The notes: generated from the sequence alone by a model not told the origin. A stretch of DNA of 64,000 nt from Bacillota bacterium (GCA_023415235.1 JAEZLP010000037.1:1-64000); one strand, 5' to 3'; shown: positions 43,138 to 50,702, numbered from the stretch's first letter. Program-made: numbers and translations.

Positions 43138-44718
43138 ATGATGTTACAGGATACCATTGAAAAAATAAACAGCACCCTGGGCAAGCTTGTCAAAAGCTCC
43201 ATCACGGTGGGAAATGAGCTCCGTCTTGAGGCGGAACCGTCCGTTGTCCGGGAACTCTGCAGCAGGCTTTGTTCTGAGTTCTCCTGCACCCTGATCACTC
43301 TGTTTGCCATGGATGAAAGAGACCAGAAAGGGCACTTTACGATTGTCTATGCCTTTGCGGAGAGCAGATCCGGCCTGCTGATCGTGATTGCCGCGGAAGT
43401 CGAACCCTCCCGGGAAAGCTTTCCGTCGATCAGTGCAAAGATTCCCGCAGCCTCTCTCTACGAAAGGGAAATTCGGGATCTTTTCGGACTTTATCCCGTC
43501 GACCATCCGGATCCGAAGCGGCTGGTTTTTCATTCCAACTGGCCTCAAAGCAATCATCCACTGCGCAGAGACTATCCTCAGGGAAGCCGTCCGGGCTTTG
43601 CCGATGAAAAAATGGAATTTAAAACCATCCACGGAGAGGGTGTGTTTGAGATTCCCGTCGGACCGGTTCATGCGGGAATCATCGAGCCGGGCCATTTCCG
43701 ATTCAGCCTGGCCGGGGAACCGATCCTGAACCTGGAAGCCCAGCTTTACTTTGTGCATAAAGGAATTGAAAAGCTCTCCGAGGGGAAATCAGTAGAGCAT
43801 TGCCTTTATCTGTCCGAGCGGATTTCGGGTGATGAAACCTTTACCAACTCTCTCGCCTACTGCCATGCCATCGAAAAAATTGCAGGAATCCGGGTCCCGG
43901 AGCGGGCAGAATATACAAGAGTCCTGTTTGCTGAATTGGAACGCTTGACGAGCCATTTGGGGGACTTGGCGGGGGTCTGTCTGGATGTTGCCTATGGCTT
44001 CGCGGCATTCCAATTCAGAATTATGCGAGGCTGGGCTTATCGGATTGCCGATGAGCTGTGTGGAATGCGGTTTCTCAGAAGCGTGAACCAGCCCGGCGGA
44101 ATCAGAAAGGATTTTATCGCAGGAAAGCAAGAGCTGCTTGCGGAGCTTCTGCAGGAGCTGAAAAAAGAATTGACGGATACCCAAGAGATTGTGCTCCATA
44201 ACAGTCTTTTTATGGACCGGGTTGAGAATACCGGGATACTGAAGAATAAAATTGCCGCTGACCTGAATGCGACTGGTCCGGGAGGCCGCGCCTCCGGCAT
44301 CAGCTACGACGTAAGAAAGGCCTTCCCCTATGCCGCCTATGGCTCTCTGGATTTCCAGGTCCCGGTGCAAAATGACGGCGATGTTAGCAGCAGAGTCAAG
44401 GTCAAGCTTGCCGAATGCTTCCAATCAATTTCCATCATGCTTCAGGTCCTCGAAGGGATTCCGGCAGGACCAATCAAAACGGAGCTCGGAGCTTTGGAGC
44501 CCTATCGGTCTGCGTTTGGGCTTGTGGAGGCTCCAAGAGGCGAAAATGTTCATTTTATTATGACCGGTGAAGACAATACCCTGTTCCGGTACAAGGTGCG
44601 CACGCCGTCCTTCTGTAACTGGCCGGCGCTGTGTCATGCGGTACAAGGGAACATCGTTCCTGATTTTCCGCTGATCAACAAGAGCTTCAATCTTTCCTAC
44701 GCCGGAAACGACCTGTAG
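43138..44718 (+). CDS. Hydrogenase-like large subunit (HyfG type) without nickel ligands: Ehr catalytic-site homologue
   Basis: A 526-residue fusion of a NuoC-like domain (residues 1-175: IPAASLYEREIRDLFGLYPVDHPDP) and a NuoD/large-subunit domain. In [NiFe]-hydrogenases the nickel is held by RxCGxC near the middle and DPCxxC at the end. Here the first reads R228-I-S-G-D-E233 (S and E for both cysteines) and the second SFNLSYAGND (S520 and G523 for both). All four ligands are gone while the surrounding pattern is kept. It therefore cannot hold a Ni-Fe centre. There is also no C-terminal peptide or maturation protease gene. Best read as an Ehr subunit; redox partner unknown. Confidence 0.9.
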   Translation: MMLQDTIEKINSTLGKLVKSSITVGNELRLEAEPSVVRELCSRLCSEFSCTLITLFAMDERDQKGHFTIVYAFAESRSGLLIVIAAEVEPSRESFPSISAKIPAASLYEREIRDLFGLYPVDHPDPKRLVFHSNWPQSNHPLRRDYPQGSRPGFADEKMEFKTIHGEGVFEIPVGPVHAGIIEPGHFRFSLAGEPILNLEAQLYFVHKGIEKLSEGKSVEHCLYLSERISGDETFTNSLAYCHAIEKIAGIRVPERAEYTRVLFAELERLTSHLGDLAGVCLDVAYGFAAFQFRIMRGWAYRIADELCGMRFLRSVNQPGGIRKDFIAGKQELLAELLQELKKELTDTQEIVLHNSLFMDRVENTGILKNKIAADLNATGPGGRASGISYDVRKAFPYAAYGSLDFQVPVQNDGDVSSRVKVKLAECFQSISIMLQVLEGIPAGPIKTELGALEPYRSAFGLVEAPRGENVHFIMTGEDNTLFRYKVRTPSFCNWPALCHAVQGNIVPDFPLINKSFNLSYAGNDL

Positions 44719-44753
44719 AAAAGCGTAGACAAATACACGATGAGGAACCCGTT

Positions 44754-45536
44754 ATGTTTAAAATGCTTAGAAAAATATTCCAATACCCAAGGCTTACCCA
44801 AGGATATCCGAAAAAGGAGATCGATTCCGGCCTTTTTATCGGAAGGCCTGTGATTGATGGATTAAAATGCAGCAATTGCGGCGAGTGCATCACCCGCTGT
44901 CCATCCGGCGCCATCGGGAAAGATCCGAAAACAGGTGCTCTTTCTATCGATCTTGACGCGTGCATCTTCTGTGTGCTGTGCGAGGAGATCTGCCCTGCAG
45001 GCGCGGTGCGAATGACAACAGAATTCGAGCTGGCCCACTGCAAGCATTCCACGGAGGAAACATCGAATTTCGAAGAGAACGCGGAGGAAGATTTCAGTGA
45101 GCTGGGAAGGCAGCTTGAGGAGAAAATAAAAAAGAGATTCGGCAGAAGCCTCCAGATCAGAGAGGTCGACGCCGGATCCTGCAACGGATGTGATTATGAA
45201 ATCAATGCTTTGAACAATCCCTTCAATGATATAGAGCGGTTCGGTATCCACTTTGTGGCCTCGCCGAGGCATGCCGATATGCTGCTGGTAACGGGCTGCG
45301 CCGCAAGAAATATGGAGCTGGCCTTGCTGAAAACCTACGAAGCCACTCCGGATCCCAAGCTGGTGGTCGCAGTTGGCGCCTGCGCCTGTACGGGCGGCAT
45401 TTTCCGGGGGAACTACGCGACAAGAGAAGGCATCGAAAGCCTTGTGCCGGTAGATGTGTATATTCCGGGCTGTCCGCCCCGTCCCCAGGCGATTCTCTAC
45501 GGAATCCTGAAGGCAATTGACAGATTGGATGACTGA
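44754..45536 (+). CDS. Fused HyfH-like ferredoxin and HyfI/NuoB-like small subunit
   Basis: A 260-residue fusion. Residues 1-95 are HyfH/HycF-like, starting MFKMLRKIFQYPRLTQGYPK, with two intact [4Fe-4S] motifs, CSNCGECITRC and CIFCVLCEEIC. After an acidic linker (HSTEETSNFEENAEEDFSE), residues 125-260 are a NuoB-like small subunit with its four cluster cysteines: SCNGC, VTGC, GACACTGG and PGCPPRP. All wire cysteines are present, so electron transfer is plausible even though the nickel site is not. Separate genes in E. coli hydrogenase-4. Last gene of the operon; a convergent gene starts 5 nt later. Confidence 0.9.
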   Translation: MFKMLRKIFQYPRLTQGYPKKEIDSGLFIGRPVIDGLKCSNCGECITRCPSGAIGKDPKTGALSIDLDACIFCVLCEEICPAGAVRMTTEFELAHCKHSTEETSNFEENAEEDFSELGRQLEEKIKKRFGRSLQIREVDAGSCNGCDYEINALNNPFNDIERFGIHFVASPRHADMLLVTGCAARNMELALLKTYEATPDPKLVVAVGACACTGGIFRGNYATREGIESLVPVDVYIPGCPPRPQAILYGILKAIDRLDD

Positions 45537-45541
45537 AGAAG

Positions 45542-46654
45542 TTAGTCGATGTCGTCACAGTTTGTGATCATTTCATCGTCCTTATGCTTGTTTTTTCTCT
45601 TTCTGTATTTATATTTATGCCTGTGTTTTTCCTTTTTCTCCGAATCCAGATAATCCACCTCCATGGCGTTGAGCAGGAAGATGAAGATCGGAACGCCGAT
45701 GAGCAGTCCCCAAACGCCCATATAATGCTCTCCTACCAGAAGTATAATGAAGACAAAGCAAATCGGCAGCTGGGTCTTGTCCGACATCAGCTTCGGATTC
45801 AGGATATATGCCTCCACCGTGTGAATCAATATGATCATCAGAATCACAGCGGCAACCTTGGTAATCCCTCCGATATTGAAGGCAATAATGCTGAGGGGTA
45901 CCAGGGAGATGATCACTCCCGCCACGGGAATTAAGCCAAGGAAAAATATCATGACTCCCAAGCCCATGATCTGCGGAAAATCCATAATGGCAAGCAGGAT
46001 CATGGATAGTATGGAATTGATCAGGGCTATGGTTACCTGAACCTTCATGACCTTTCCGAAGGTATTGCAGAAATTGCCGCCAAACGTCACCACATAATCA
46101 TAGATAAAGGAAATTCTGCTTTCCGCCAGCCGCTCGCCGAACCTTCTTATCTTTTTCTTTTCCAGCAGCAGGAAGTAACTGAGAATCAGAGATAGGAACA
46201 CATTGACCCCGAAGCCTCCCACTGTCGCAACTCCAACTGTAAGCATTTCGCCTGCATCGACAAAAAATTTGTTAAAATCAATATGCCCCACCACATTGGC
46301 TAATCTCGGGTCGATGGAGTTTTTTACGGCTTCAATATTAAAATTGATCAGAATATTGGCAAGCTCCGTAATAAATGCCGCCATCTTCGGTGCCAGGACG
46401 ATGCTTGCAAAAATAAGGACCAGGATAAATAGGGAATAAAGGACGGAGAGGATAAATCCGTCGGGAACCTGATAGAGAACCAGTTTTTTTCGTTGTCTTT
46501 GGACCCAGGCTACCAGATGGTAGAAGACAAAGGTAATGAGAAAGGTCAGTAATACGATGTCGAGCATGTACCAGATCGTAATGAACATCACAAGGATGAC
46601 CACCCATGAAATGATTCGTTCTTTTAAATTGTTATTGTCGCTGCTGCTGTTCAT
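45542..46654 (-). CDS. AI-2E family transporter (PerM-like)
   Basis: A 370-residue membrane protein of the AI-2E/PerM superfamily with about seven to eight helices. Typical blocks: an early hydrophobic hairpin (ISWVVILVMFITIWYMLDIV), GFGVNVFLSLILSYFLLLEK, FPQIMGLGVMIFFLGLIPVAG and VGEHYMGVWGLLIGVPIFIF. The basic, histidine/lysine-rich tail (KEKHRHKYKYRKRKNKHKDD) is unusual. Members export or move autoinducer-2, amino acids or ions; the substrate is unclear. ATG at 46654 follows GGTGGGGGAC; the GTG at 46663 lies within that site. Confidence 0.88.
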   Translation of the reverse strand: MNSSSDNNNLKERIISWVVILVMFITIWYMLDIVLLTFLITFVFYHLVAWVQRQRKKLVLYQVPDGFILSVLYSLFILVLIFASIVLAPKMAAFITELANILINFNIEAVKNSIDPRLANVVGHIDFNKFFVDAGEMLTVGVATVGGFGVNVFLSLILSYFLLLEKKKIRRFGERLAESRISFIYDYVVTFGGNFCNTFGKVMKVQVTIALINSILSMILLAIMDFPQIMGLGVMIFFLGLIPVAGVIISLVPLSIIAFNIGGITKVAAVILMIILIHTVEAYILNPKLMSDKTQLPICFVFIILLVGEHYMGVWGLLIGVPIFIFLLNAMEVDYLDSEKKEKHRHKYKYRKRKNKHKDDEMITNCDDID

Positions 46655-46752
46655 GTCCCCCACCTTTACCTAAAATGAGAATGTCATAGTTACTATAATC
46701 ATAGTATCATAAGGCATTTTGCTTTTCAAACACTGATTGACAGCTTTCCTTA

Positions 46753-46821
46753 AAATATGCCCTAGAGTTTCACTCGGCTGCATAGATTTAGAGTCAATGC
46801 GATCAATACGATCCGCCCCCC
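46753..46821 (-). pseudogene. pylT: Degenerate tRNA-Pyl (CUA anticodon) relic
   Basis: On the minus strand a tRNA-like fold: 5' acceptor strand GGGGGGC, one nucleotide, a 4-bp D stem GATC/GATC with a 5-nt loop lacking GG, one nucleotide, a 6-bp anticodon stem with one T-T mismatch, loop CTCTAAA (anticodon CTA, 46791-46789), a 3-nt variable loop CAG, and a T arm CCGAG/CTAGG (one mismatch) with loop TGAAACT. Short D loop, 3-nt variable loop and CUCUAAA are hallmarks of tRNA-Pyl. But the 3' acceptor strand, GCATATT, pairs poorly with GGGGGGC. It looks like a dead copy. It overlaps the last 19 nt of the upstream gene. Confidence 0.6.
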
Positions 46822-47525
46822 ATGTTGCGGCAAAAGGCGCAGTTTTTATATTCGGCCCGGCAGCTCTTGCAGTCGGTAGCCGGCAGGGACGTCTTGTCGT
46901 TCACACCGACAAAAAAACCCGAACAGGATTTCAGCGGCAGCATCAGGCAGTTGGCTCTCGCCTTCACACCGATTGAATTCCCATCCAGCAGTTCAAAAAA
47001 CTTTCCGGTCTGGTTCACGTCCATGCCATAAAATCCGGGGCCAAAGGAATCGAGAACGAACAATTCCCGTTCTTCCGAACGCTCCTTCAAATCCTCCTCC
47101 ACATATCTCCTGAGAACATCAAGCCCTGCATCCACATATGCGGTTCCCCAGATGTCGGCGTAGAGCTGATCCAGAATCGGGGCTGCGTCATCCAGTTCAA
47201 AGGTTCCCGCAGTCATGATATATGCATAAACTCCGCAAATATGGGATGGATCCAGCCTCTGGAACGCATTGCACTCAAAGGTGACGCCGGAAAGCACGGC
47301 GGTGTTTTCCCGAATAACGCATCCCGGAAATGAGGATACCACCGCTTTGATATCAATCCTGTCCCGGATCATTTCCCTGATTTCTATGCCCCGGGCTAGC
47401 ATCCTCCGGTATTTTTCCCCTTCTCTGTGAAAGCCGCATATTTTTATGAAATATTCCATGGCAAAGACGTCGGCCTCTGCCATGGAAATGGAAATTATGT
47501 GGTTCTCTATGAATTTATTTTGCAT
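46803..47525 (-). CDS. Corrinoid-protein activation (MetH activation domain-like) protein
   Basis: A 240-residue protein. The second half matches the vitamin B12-dependent methionine synthase activation fold: DIWGTAYVDAGLDVLRRYVE, SFGPGFYGMDVNQTGKFFEL (the sPGY...Q..lF block) and SIGVKARANCLMLPLKSCSG (IG..lt.s..M.P.kSvSG). The tail has four cysteines, C219-x2-C222-x6-C229-x2-C232, probably a metal or Fe-S site. SAM-dependent reactivation of oxidised corrinoid is the likely role. Third gene of an operon with an ASKHA activase and PylD. ATG follows AGGAAGTAAGGA. Its stop codon lies inside the tRNA-Pyl-like relic. Confidence 0.75.
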   Translation of the reverse strand: MQNKFIENHIISISMAEADVFAMEYFIKICGFHREGEKYRRMLARGIEIREMIRDRIDIKAVVSSFPGCVIRENTAVLSGVTFECNAFQRLDPSHICGVYAYIMTAGTFELDDAAPILDQLYADIWGTAYVDAGLDVLRRYVEEDLKERSEERELFVLDSFGPGFYGMDVNQTGKFFELLDGNSIGVKARANCLMLPLKSCSGFFVGVNDKTSLPATDCKSCRAEYKNCAFCRNMGGGSY

Positions 47526-47610
47526 ATTTCCTTACTTCCTGGACCTGGCGATATCCTCTTTAATAGTATACTTGTAAAACAGCGTAATCCGCAATATCCT
47601 GGCTTCAATG

Positions 47611-48414
47611 TCAAAGGGCAAATCCCAGCATGGCTGCCGTTCCAATTTCAAGATAATCATGAATGATCCGTTTTTCATACTCCACATAGGTTTCCTCATC
47701 CAGTGACAGCGGGATTCCGGGCGAAGCGATCCATGCGTCCGGATGGAGCATGTCCTTGTGGATCCAGCCTCCCGTGTTGGTGGCGTCGATGACGATCTTA
47801 AACCGCTGCATATCCTCCTGCTTTTCCAAAATGGCGGCGCCACTCCAGCCCATAGCCTTCCGGCGCTTTTCATCCGTATCGTAGCCTGTGACTCTGATTC
47901 CCCTCTTCATAAGCCGTTTTAGGAACTCCTGGCCAAGAGCGCCGAAGCCCAGCAGCAGCACCTCTTTTCCCACAAAGGAACCCTGTGCCTCTTCTAAAGC
48001 GGTAAGATAACCGGCCGCCGTCGCCATATTATTGTCCGCCATCTTCTTTTTGTTAAGATTAAATGCGATATACCGGTCATCATCCGACATGAAAAGAATA
48101 TCCGCTTCTTTTTTATGCGCCTCGAAAATGCCGCATACGTCGCAGCACTCCGTAACAAAGCTGCGGAATCCCATTGCAGCCGTCACCGCCGCCACAGCCC
48201 CCGAAAAGGAGTGGATCACTCCCTCTCCCGCGGTTACAGGTACAACACCGATCCTGATCTGCATAGCCGCCCGTTCCATATCCGCCACGGACCACCCGCT
48301 GGCCTTTGCGGCTAATGAAATATAGTCCAGACCGGTTTTCCCTTTCAGAATCCCTTCTTTTTCCTTGGCTTTTTCCTGGATGTCCATGATCCATTCCGTA
48401 ATTAATCGAGTCAT
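47611..48414 (-). CDS. pylD: PylD, pyrrolysine biosynthesis dehydrogenase
   Basis: A 267-residue protein that matches PylD along its full length. PylD oxidises 3-methyl-D-ornithyl-N6-L-lysine to form pyrrolysine, using NAD. The hallmark N-terminal block is VVPVTAGEGVIHSFSGAVAA, then FVTECCDVCGIFEAHKKEAD, MSDDDRYIAFNLNKKKMADN; next the Rossmann motif EVLLLGFGALGQEFLKRLM, GYDTDEKRR, and the end ASPGIPLSLDEET and IGTAAMLGFAL. I start at the ATG at 48414, which has GGAG six bases upstream and gives the family's normal length. No pylS, pylB or pylC lies in the window; neighbours are corrinoid-activation genes. Frame intact, no lost motif seen. Confidence 0.88.
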   Translation of the reverse strand: MTRLITEWIMDIQEKAKEKEGILKGKTGLDYISLAAKASGWSVADMERAAMQIRIGVVPVTAGEGVIHSFSGAVAAVTAAMGFRSFVTECCDVCGIFEAHKKEADILFMSDDDRYIAFNLNKKKMADNNMATAAGYLTALEEAQGSFVGKEVLLLGFGALGQEFLKRLMKRGIRVTGYDTDEKRRKAMGWSGAAILEKQEDMQRFKIVIDATNTGGWIHKDMLHPDAWIASPGIPLSLDEETYVEYEKRIIHDYLEIGTAAMLGFAL

Positions 48415-48492
48415 ATTCTTCTCCATTGATCGTATTTTTACAGTAGAAAGCATAAGCTGAAGTTTCCAATTATGAATTCAATGGGGCAGCTT

Positions 48493-49914
48493 CTATTCTC
48501 TGGGAAAATACATCCCCTGAAGATACTCCCTTTCAAAGGTGGGATGCAGAGCCAGTTCCACATGCTCTACATCTTTAGACTGCAGCTCCGCCTCGTCCAT
48601 GGACTTAGCGGACAGCAATGCCATACAGGCGCCTACTCCCGCAGCGTTGCCGATGTAGCTAACCTTTTCCATGCCGACATCCGGCAACAATCCGATCCGC
48701 AGCGCGCTCCTCTTATCGATATAGCTTCCGAACGCTCCCGCGAGCATGATTTCATCCATCTCGGCTACATCCGTTCCCAGGCACTCAAGCAGCACCTGAA
48801 TTCCTCCGAAAATAGCGCCCTTCGCCAACTGCACCTCGCGGATATCCTTCTGGTTTAGTACGATTTCCTGCCGATCGCCGAAAGCAAGTAAAAACTCATT
48901 GCCGTTTTCTCCCCTTCTGAGGCGATCCGCAAGATCGGGATGGATCCCTTTGAGCAGAGCCTCATCCCGGGTCAGCAGATTTCCATTGAACGTAACAAGG
49001 CCAGCGTCGAGCATCTGGGCAATGGCGTCGATCAGTCCGGAACCGCAAATCCCTGCAGGATCAGTATTTCCGATCACCTTGATCGTTACTTGCCCGTTAT
49101 TAATTTCCACCTTTTCGATCGCTCCTACAGCGGCACGCATTCCCTGATGGATTCTTGCGCCCTCGAAAGCAGGGCCCGCCGCAGTGGAGCAGGCCAGCAT
49201 TCTGCCCTTTCCGGCAAGAACGATTTCTCCGTTGGTTCCGATATCGATGACAAGGGTGATGCCCGGTTTTCGTTTCAATCCGGAAGCGATCATGACGCCC
49301 ACGATATCCGAGCCCACGTGTCCCGCTATATTGGGCAGAACTGATATTTGGGCATCCGGACTCATATGAAGGCCCATGGATTTCGCGGTTCGCAGTACCG
49401 GTCCGGTAAACGCCGGCTCAAAGGGTGCGCGGGCAAGAGAAGCGGCGTCATAACCGAGAAACAAATGACTCATAGTGGTATTGCCCACTACGGAAGCCTT
49501 TCCGATGCGCTCCCGGCATATTCCGTACTGTGCGGAAAAGGTGTCCAGCATTTCGTTGAAGCAATCAAGAATCAGACTTTGCATCTTTTTCAGATTCTCC
49601 GGGCTTTCCGAAGACCAGGTGATGCGTGATATTACGTCGGAGCCATATCTGCTCTGAGGATTTGTCTTGGCAATCATGTCCACCAAGCTGTTTTCGGAAA
49701 GATCCCAAAGCATACCCACAACCGTTGTTGTTCCGATGTCAAAAGCGATTCCATAGCGCTTTCCGTCTTTGTCGTCAGCCGAAGGCGGATCCGGTGCAAA
49801 GCCCTCCGGAAGATTCGTCAGTCTTTTTTTTCGCGTCGTTGTATCATAAAGATTGCATCTGCCGCATTCGTCGCATCTTCCGCCGCAGATGCACAATCTG
49901 TTTTTTGTTTCCAT
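48493..49914 (-). CDS. ASKHA-domain reductive activator of corrinoid proteins (RACo/RamA-like)
   Basis: A 473-residue ATPase of the DUF4445/RACo group that reduces inactive Co(II) corrinoid in methyltransferase systems. ASKHA marks: GIAFDIGTTTVVGMLWDL, NPQSRYGSDVISRI, VVGNTTMSHLFLG, LVIDIGTNGEIVL, GPAFEGARIHQGMRAAVGAI, and IMLAGAFGSYIDKRSALRIG near the end. RACo normally has an N-terminal [2Fe-2S] domain and RamA a C-terminal double [4Fe-4S] domain. This protein has neither, only five cysteines in the first 20 residues (C8, C10, C14, C17, C20). First gene of the operon with pylD; ATG follows GGAAAGGA. Confidence 0.88.
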   Translation of the reverse strand: METKNRLCICGGRCDECGRCNLYDTTTRKKRLTNLPEGFAPDPPSADDKDGKRYGIAFDIGTTTVVGMLWDLSENSLVDMIAKTNPQSRYGSDVISRITWSSESPENLKKMQSLILDCFNEMLDTFSAQYGICRERIGKASVVGNTTMSHLFLGYDAASLARAPFEPAFTGPVLRTAKSMGLHMSPDAQISVLPNIAGHVGSDIVGVMIASGLKRKPGITLVIDIGTNGEIVLAGKGRMLACSTAAGPAFEGARIHQGMRAAVGAIEKVEINNGQVTIKVIGNTDPAGICGSGLIDAIAQMLDAGLVTFNGNLLTRDEALLKGIHPDLADRLRRGENGNEFLLAFGDRQEIVLNQKDIREVQLAKGAIFGGIQVLLECLGTDVAEMDEIMLAGAFGSYIDKRSALRIGLLPDVGMEKVSYIGNAAGVGACMALLSAKSMDEAELQSKDVEHVELALHPTFEREYLQGMYFPRE

Positions 49915-49999
49915 GGATATTCCTTTCCCTCATAGCTCCATAAAAATCCAATCGGATGGATTCGCGACTGAAATTATTATACAACATTTCCGCTCATCT

Positions 50000-50062
50000 A
50001 AAAAGGACAAATACTGATTTCTACTGCTGTAAAAAAGGATCAATACGGATTCCCACCGCCGT
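50000..50062. repeat. Diverged tandem repeat of about 31 nt, two copies
   Basis: Copy one (50000-50030) reads AAAAAGGACAAATACTGATT.. ending CTGCTGT; copy two (50031-50062) reads AAAAAAGGATCAATACGGAT.. ending CCGCCGT. A third partial copy starts at 50063 and runs into the terminator. Noncoding gap between the ASKHA gene and the HdeD-like gene. Confidence 0.5.
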
Positions 50063-50104
50063 AAAAAGGCAGTGTACGCCTTCTTGGAGCACACTGCCTT
50101 TTTA
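50063..50104. terminator. Intrinsic terminator of the HdeD-like gene, usable both ways
   Basis: AAAAAGGCAGTGT / ACACTGCCTTTTT, perfect 13-bp stem, 15-nt loop, A-run and T-run at the ends. Lies downstream of the minus-strand HdeD-like gene. Confidence 0.85.
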
Positions 50105-50162
50105 TTGTGGTTTTTCGTTTTTTCCTATTATAATCCGCGAACGTCTATGGATGGCTCGCTTC

Positions 50163-50702
50163 TTATTTTTTCCCTCGTTGTCTATGTCTTTGATGAAAGG
50201 TAAGGTTGATTCCTACCAGGAGGACGCTGAAGCCCTGCACAACAAATAGGACTCCCGCCAGCATGATTGGGGATAACGCCAGCAGTACCGTATTATAGAA
50301 GGAGTATAGTCCTGCCGCAACACCCAGGGCACCCAGGGCAAGATACCAGATCAGTTTCATTTTTCCCGAGCTGCGGTTGGAGTAGCCCTCCACAATTCGG
50401 ATTACTCCCGTAAAAATGACCCAAACGCCAAAAAATACAGGGATCGCCGCATCCGCCAGGATTTGATTGGAAAGCACAAGCCCTCCCAGAATGATGTTGG
50501 TCAGTCCCTCAATCATCAGCGAGTTCGAGCTTTCTCCCTTTCTGCTCAGCCAAAGATACGCCATCGTCCCACTGAGTCCGGACAACAGCATGGCTAAGCC
50601 CAATAAGAACGCAACGGAAAGAAAAGTCGCTCCCGGATTTGCGAAACAGAATACTCCTGTAAGGATCAGTATGACTCCTGCAGCAATTTTAAATACTCTC
50701 AC
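50163..50702 (-). CDS. HdeD/DUF308 family membrane protein
   Basis: A 179-residue protein with six predicted membrane helices in three hairpins (FKIAAGVILILTGVFCFANP, LLGLAMLLSGLSGTMAYLWL, ..AAIPVFFGVWVIFTGVIRIV..), the internal-repeat layout of the HdeD/DUF308 family. In enterobacteria HdeD is tied to acid resistance; here the role is unknown. I take the GTG at 50702 because GAGGAGG lies 5 nt upstream; a longer frame from 50735 includes the ribosome site. Confidence 0.78.
   Translation of the reverse strand: MRVFKIAAGVILILTGVFCFANPGATFLSVAFLLGLAMLLSGLSGTMAYLWLSRKGESSNSLMIEGLTNIILGGLVLSNQILADAAIPVFFGVWVIFTGVIRIVEGYSNRSSGKMKLIWYLALGALGVAAGLYSFYNTVLLALSPIMLAGVLFVVQGFSVLLVGINLTFHQRHRQRGKK

Noticed and set aside
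44716..44760. In-frame UAG at the end of the large-subunit gene as a pyrrolysine codon
   Set aside because: The reading frame beyond the TAG runs into the next gene in another frame with no family similarity; a stop at this place fits the normal C terminus of the subunit.
37990..45536. Functional hydrogenase-4 / formate hydrogenlyase
   Set aside because: Both CxxC nickel motifs of the large subunit are replaced and no maturation or formate dehydrogenase genes are present.
46753..46821. Working tRNA-Pyl gene
   Set aside because: The 3' acceptor strand does not pair with the 5' strand, no CCA or equivalent follows, and two other stems have mismatches.
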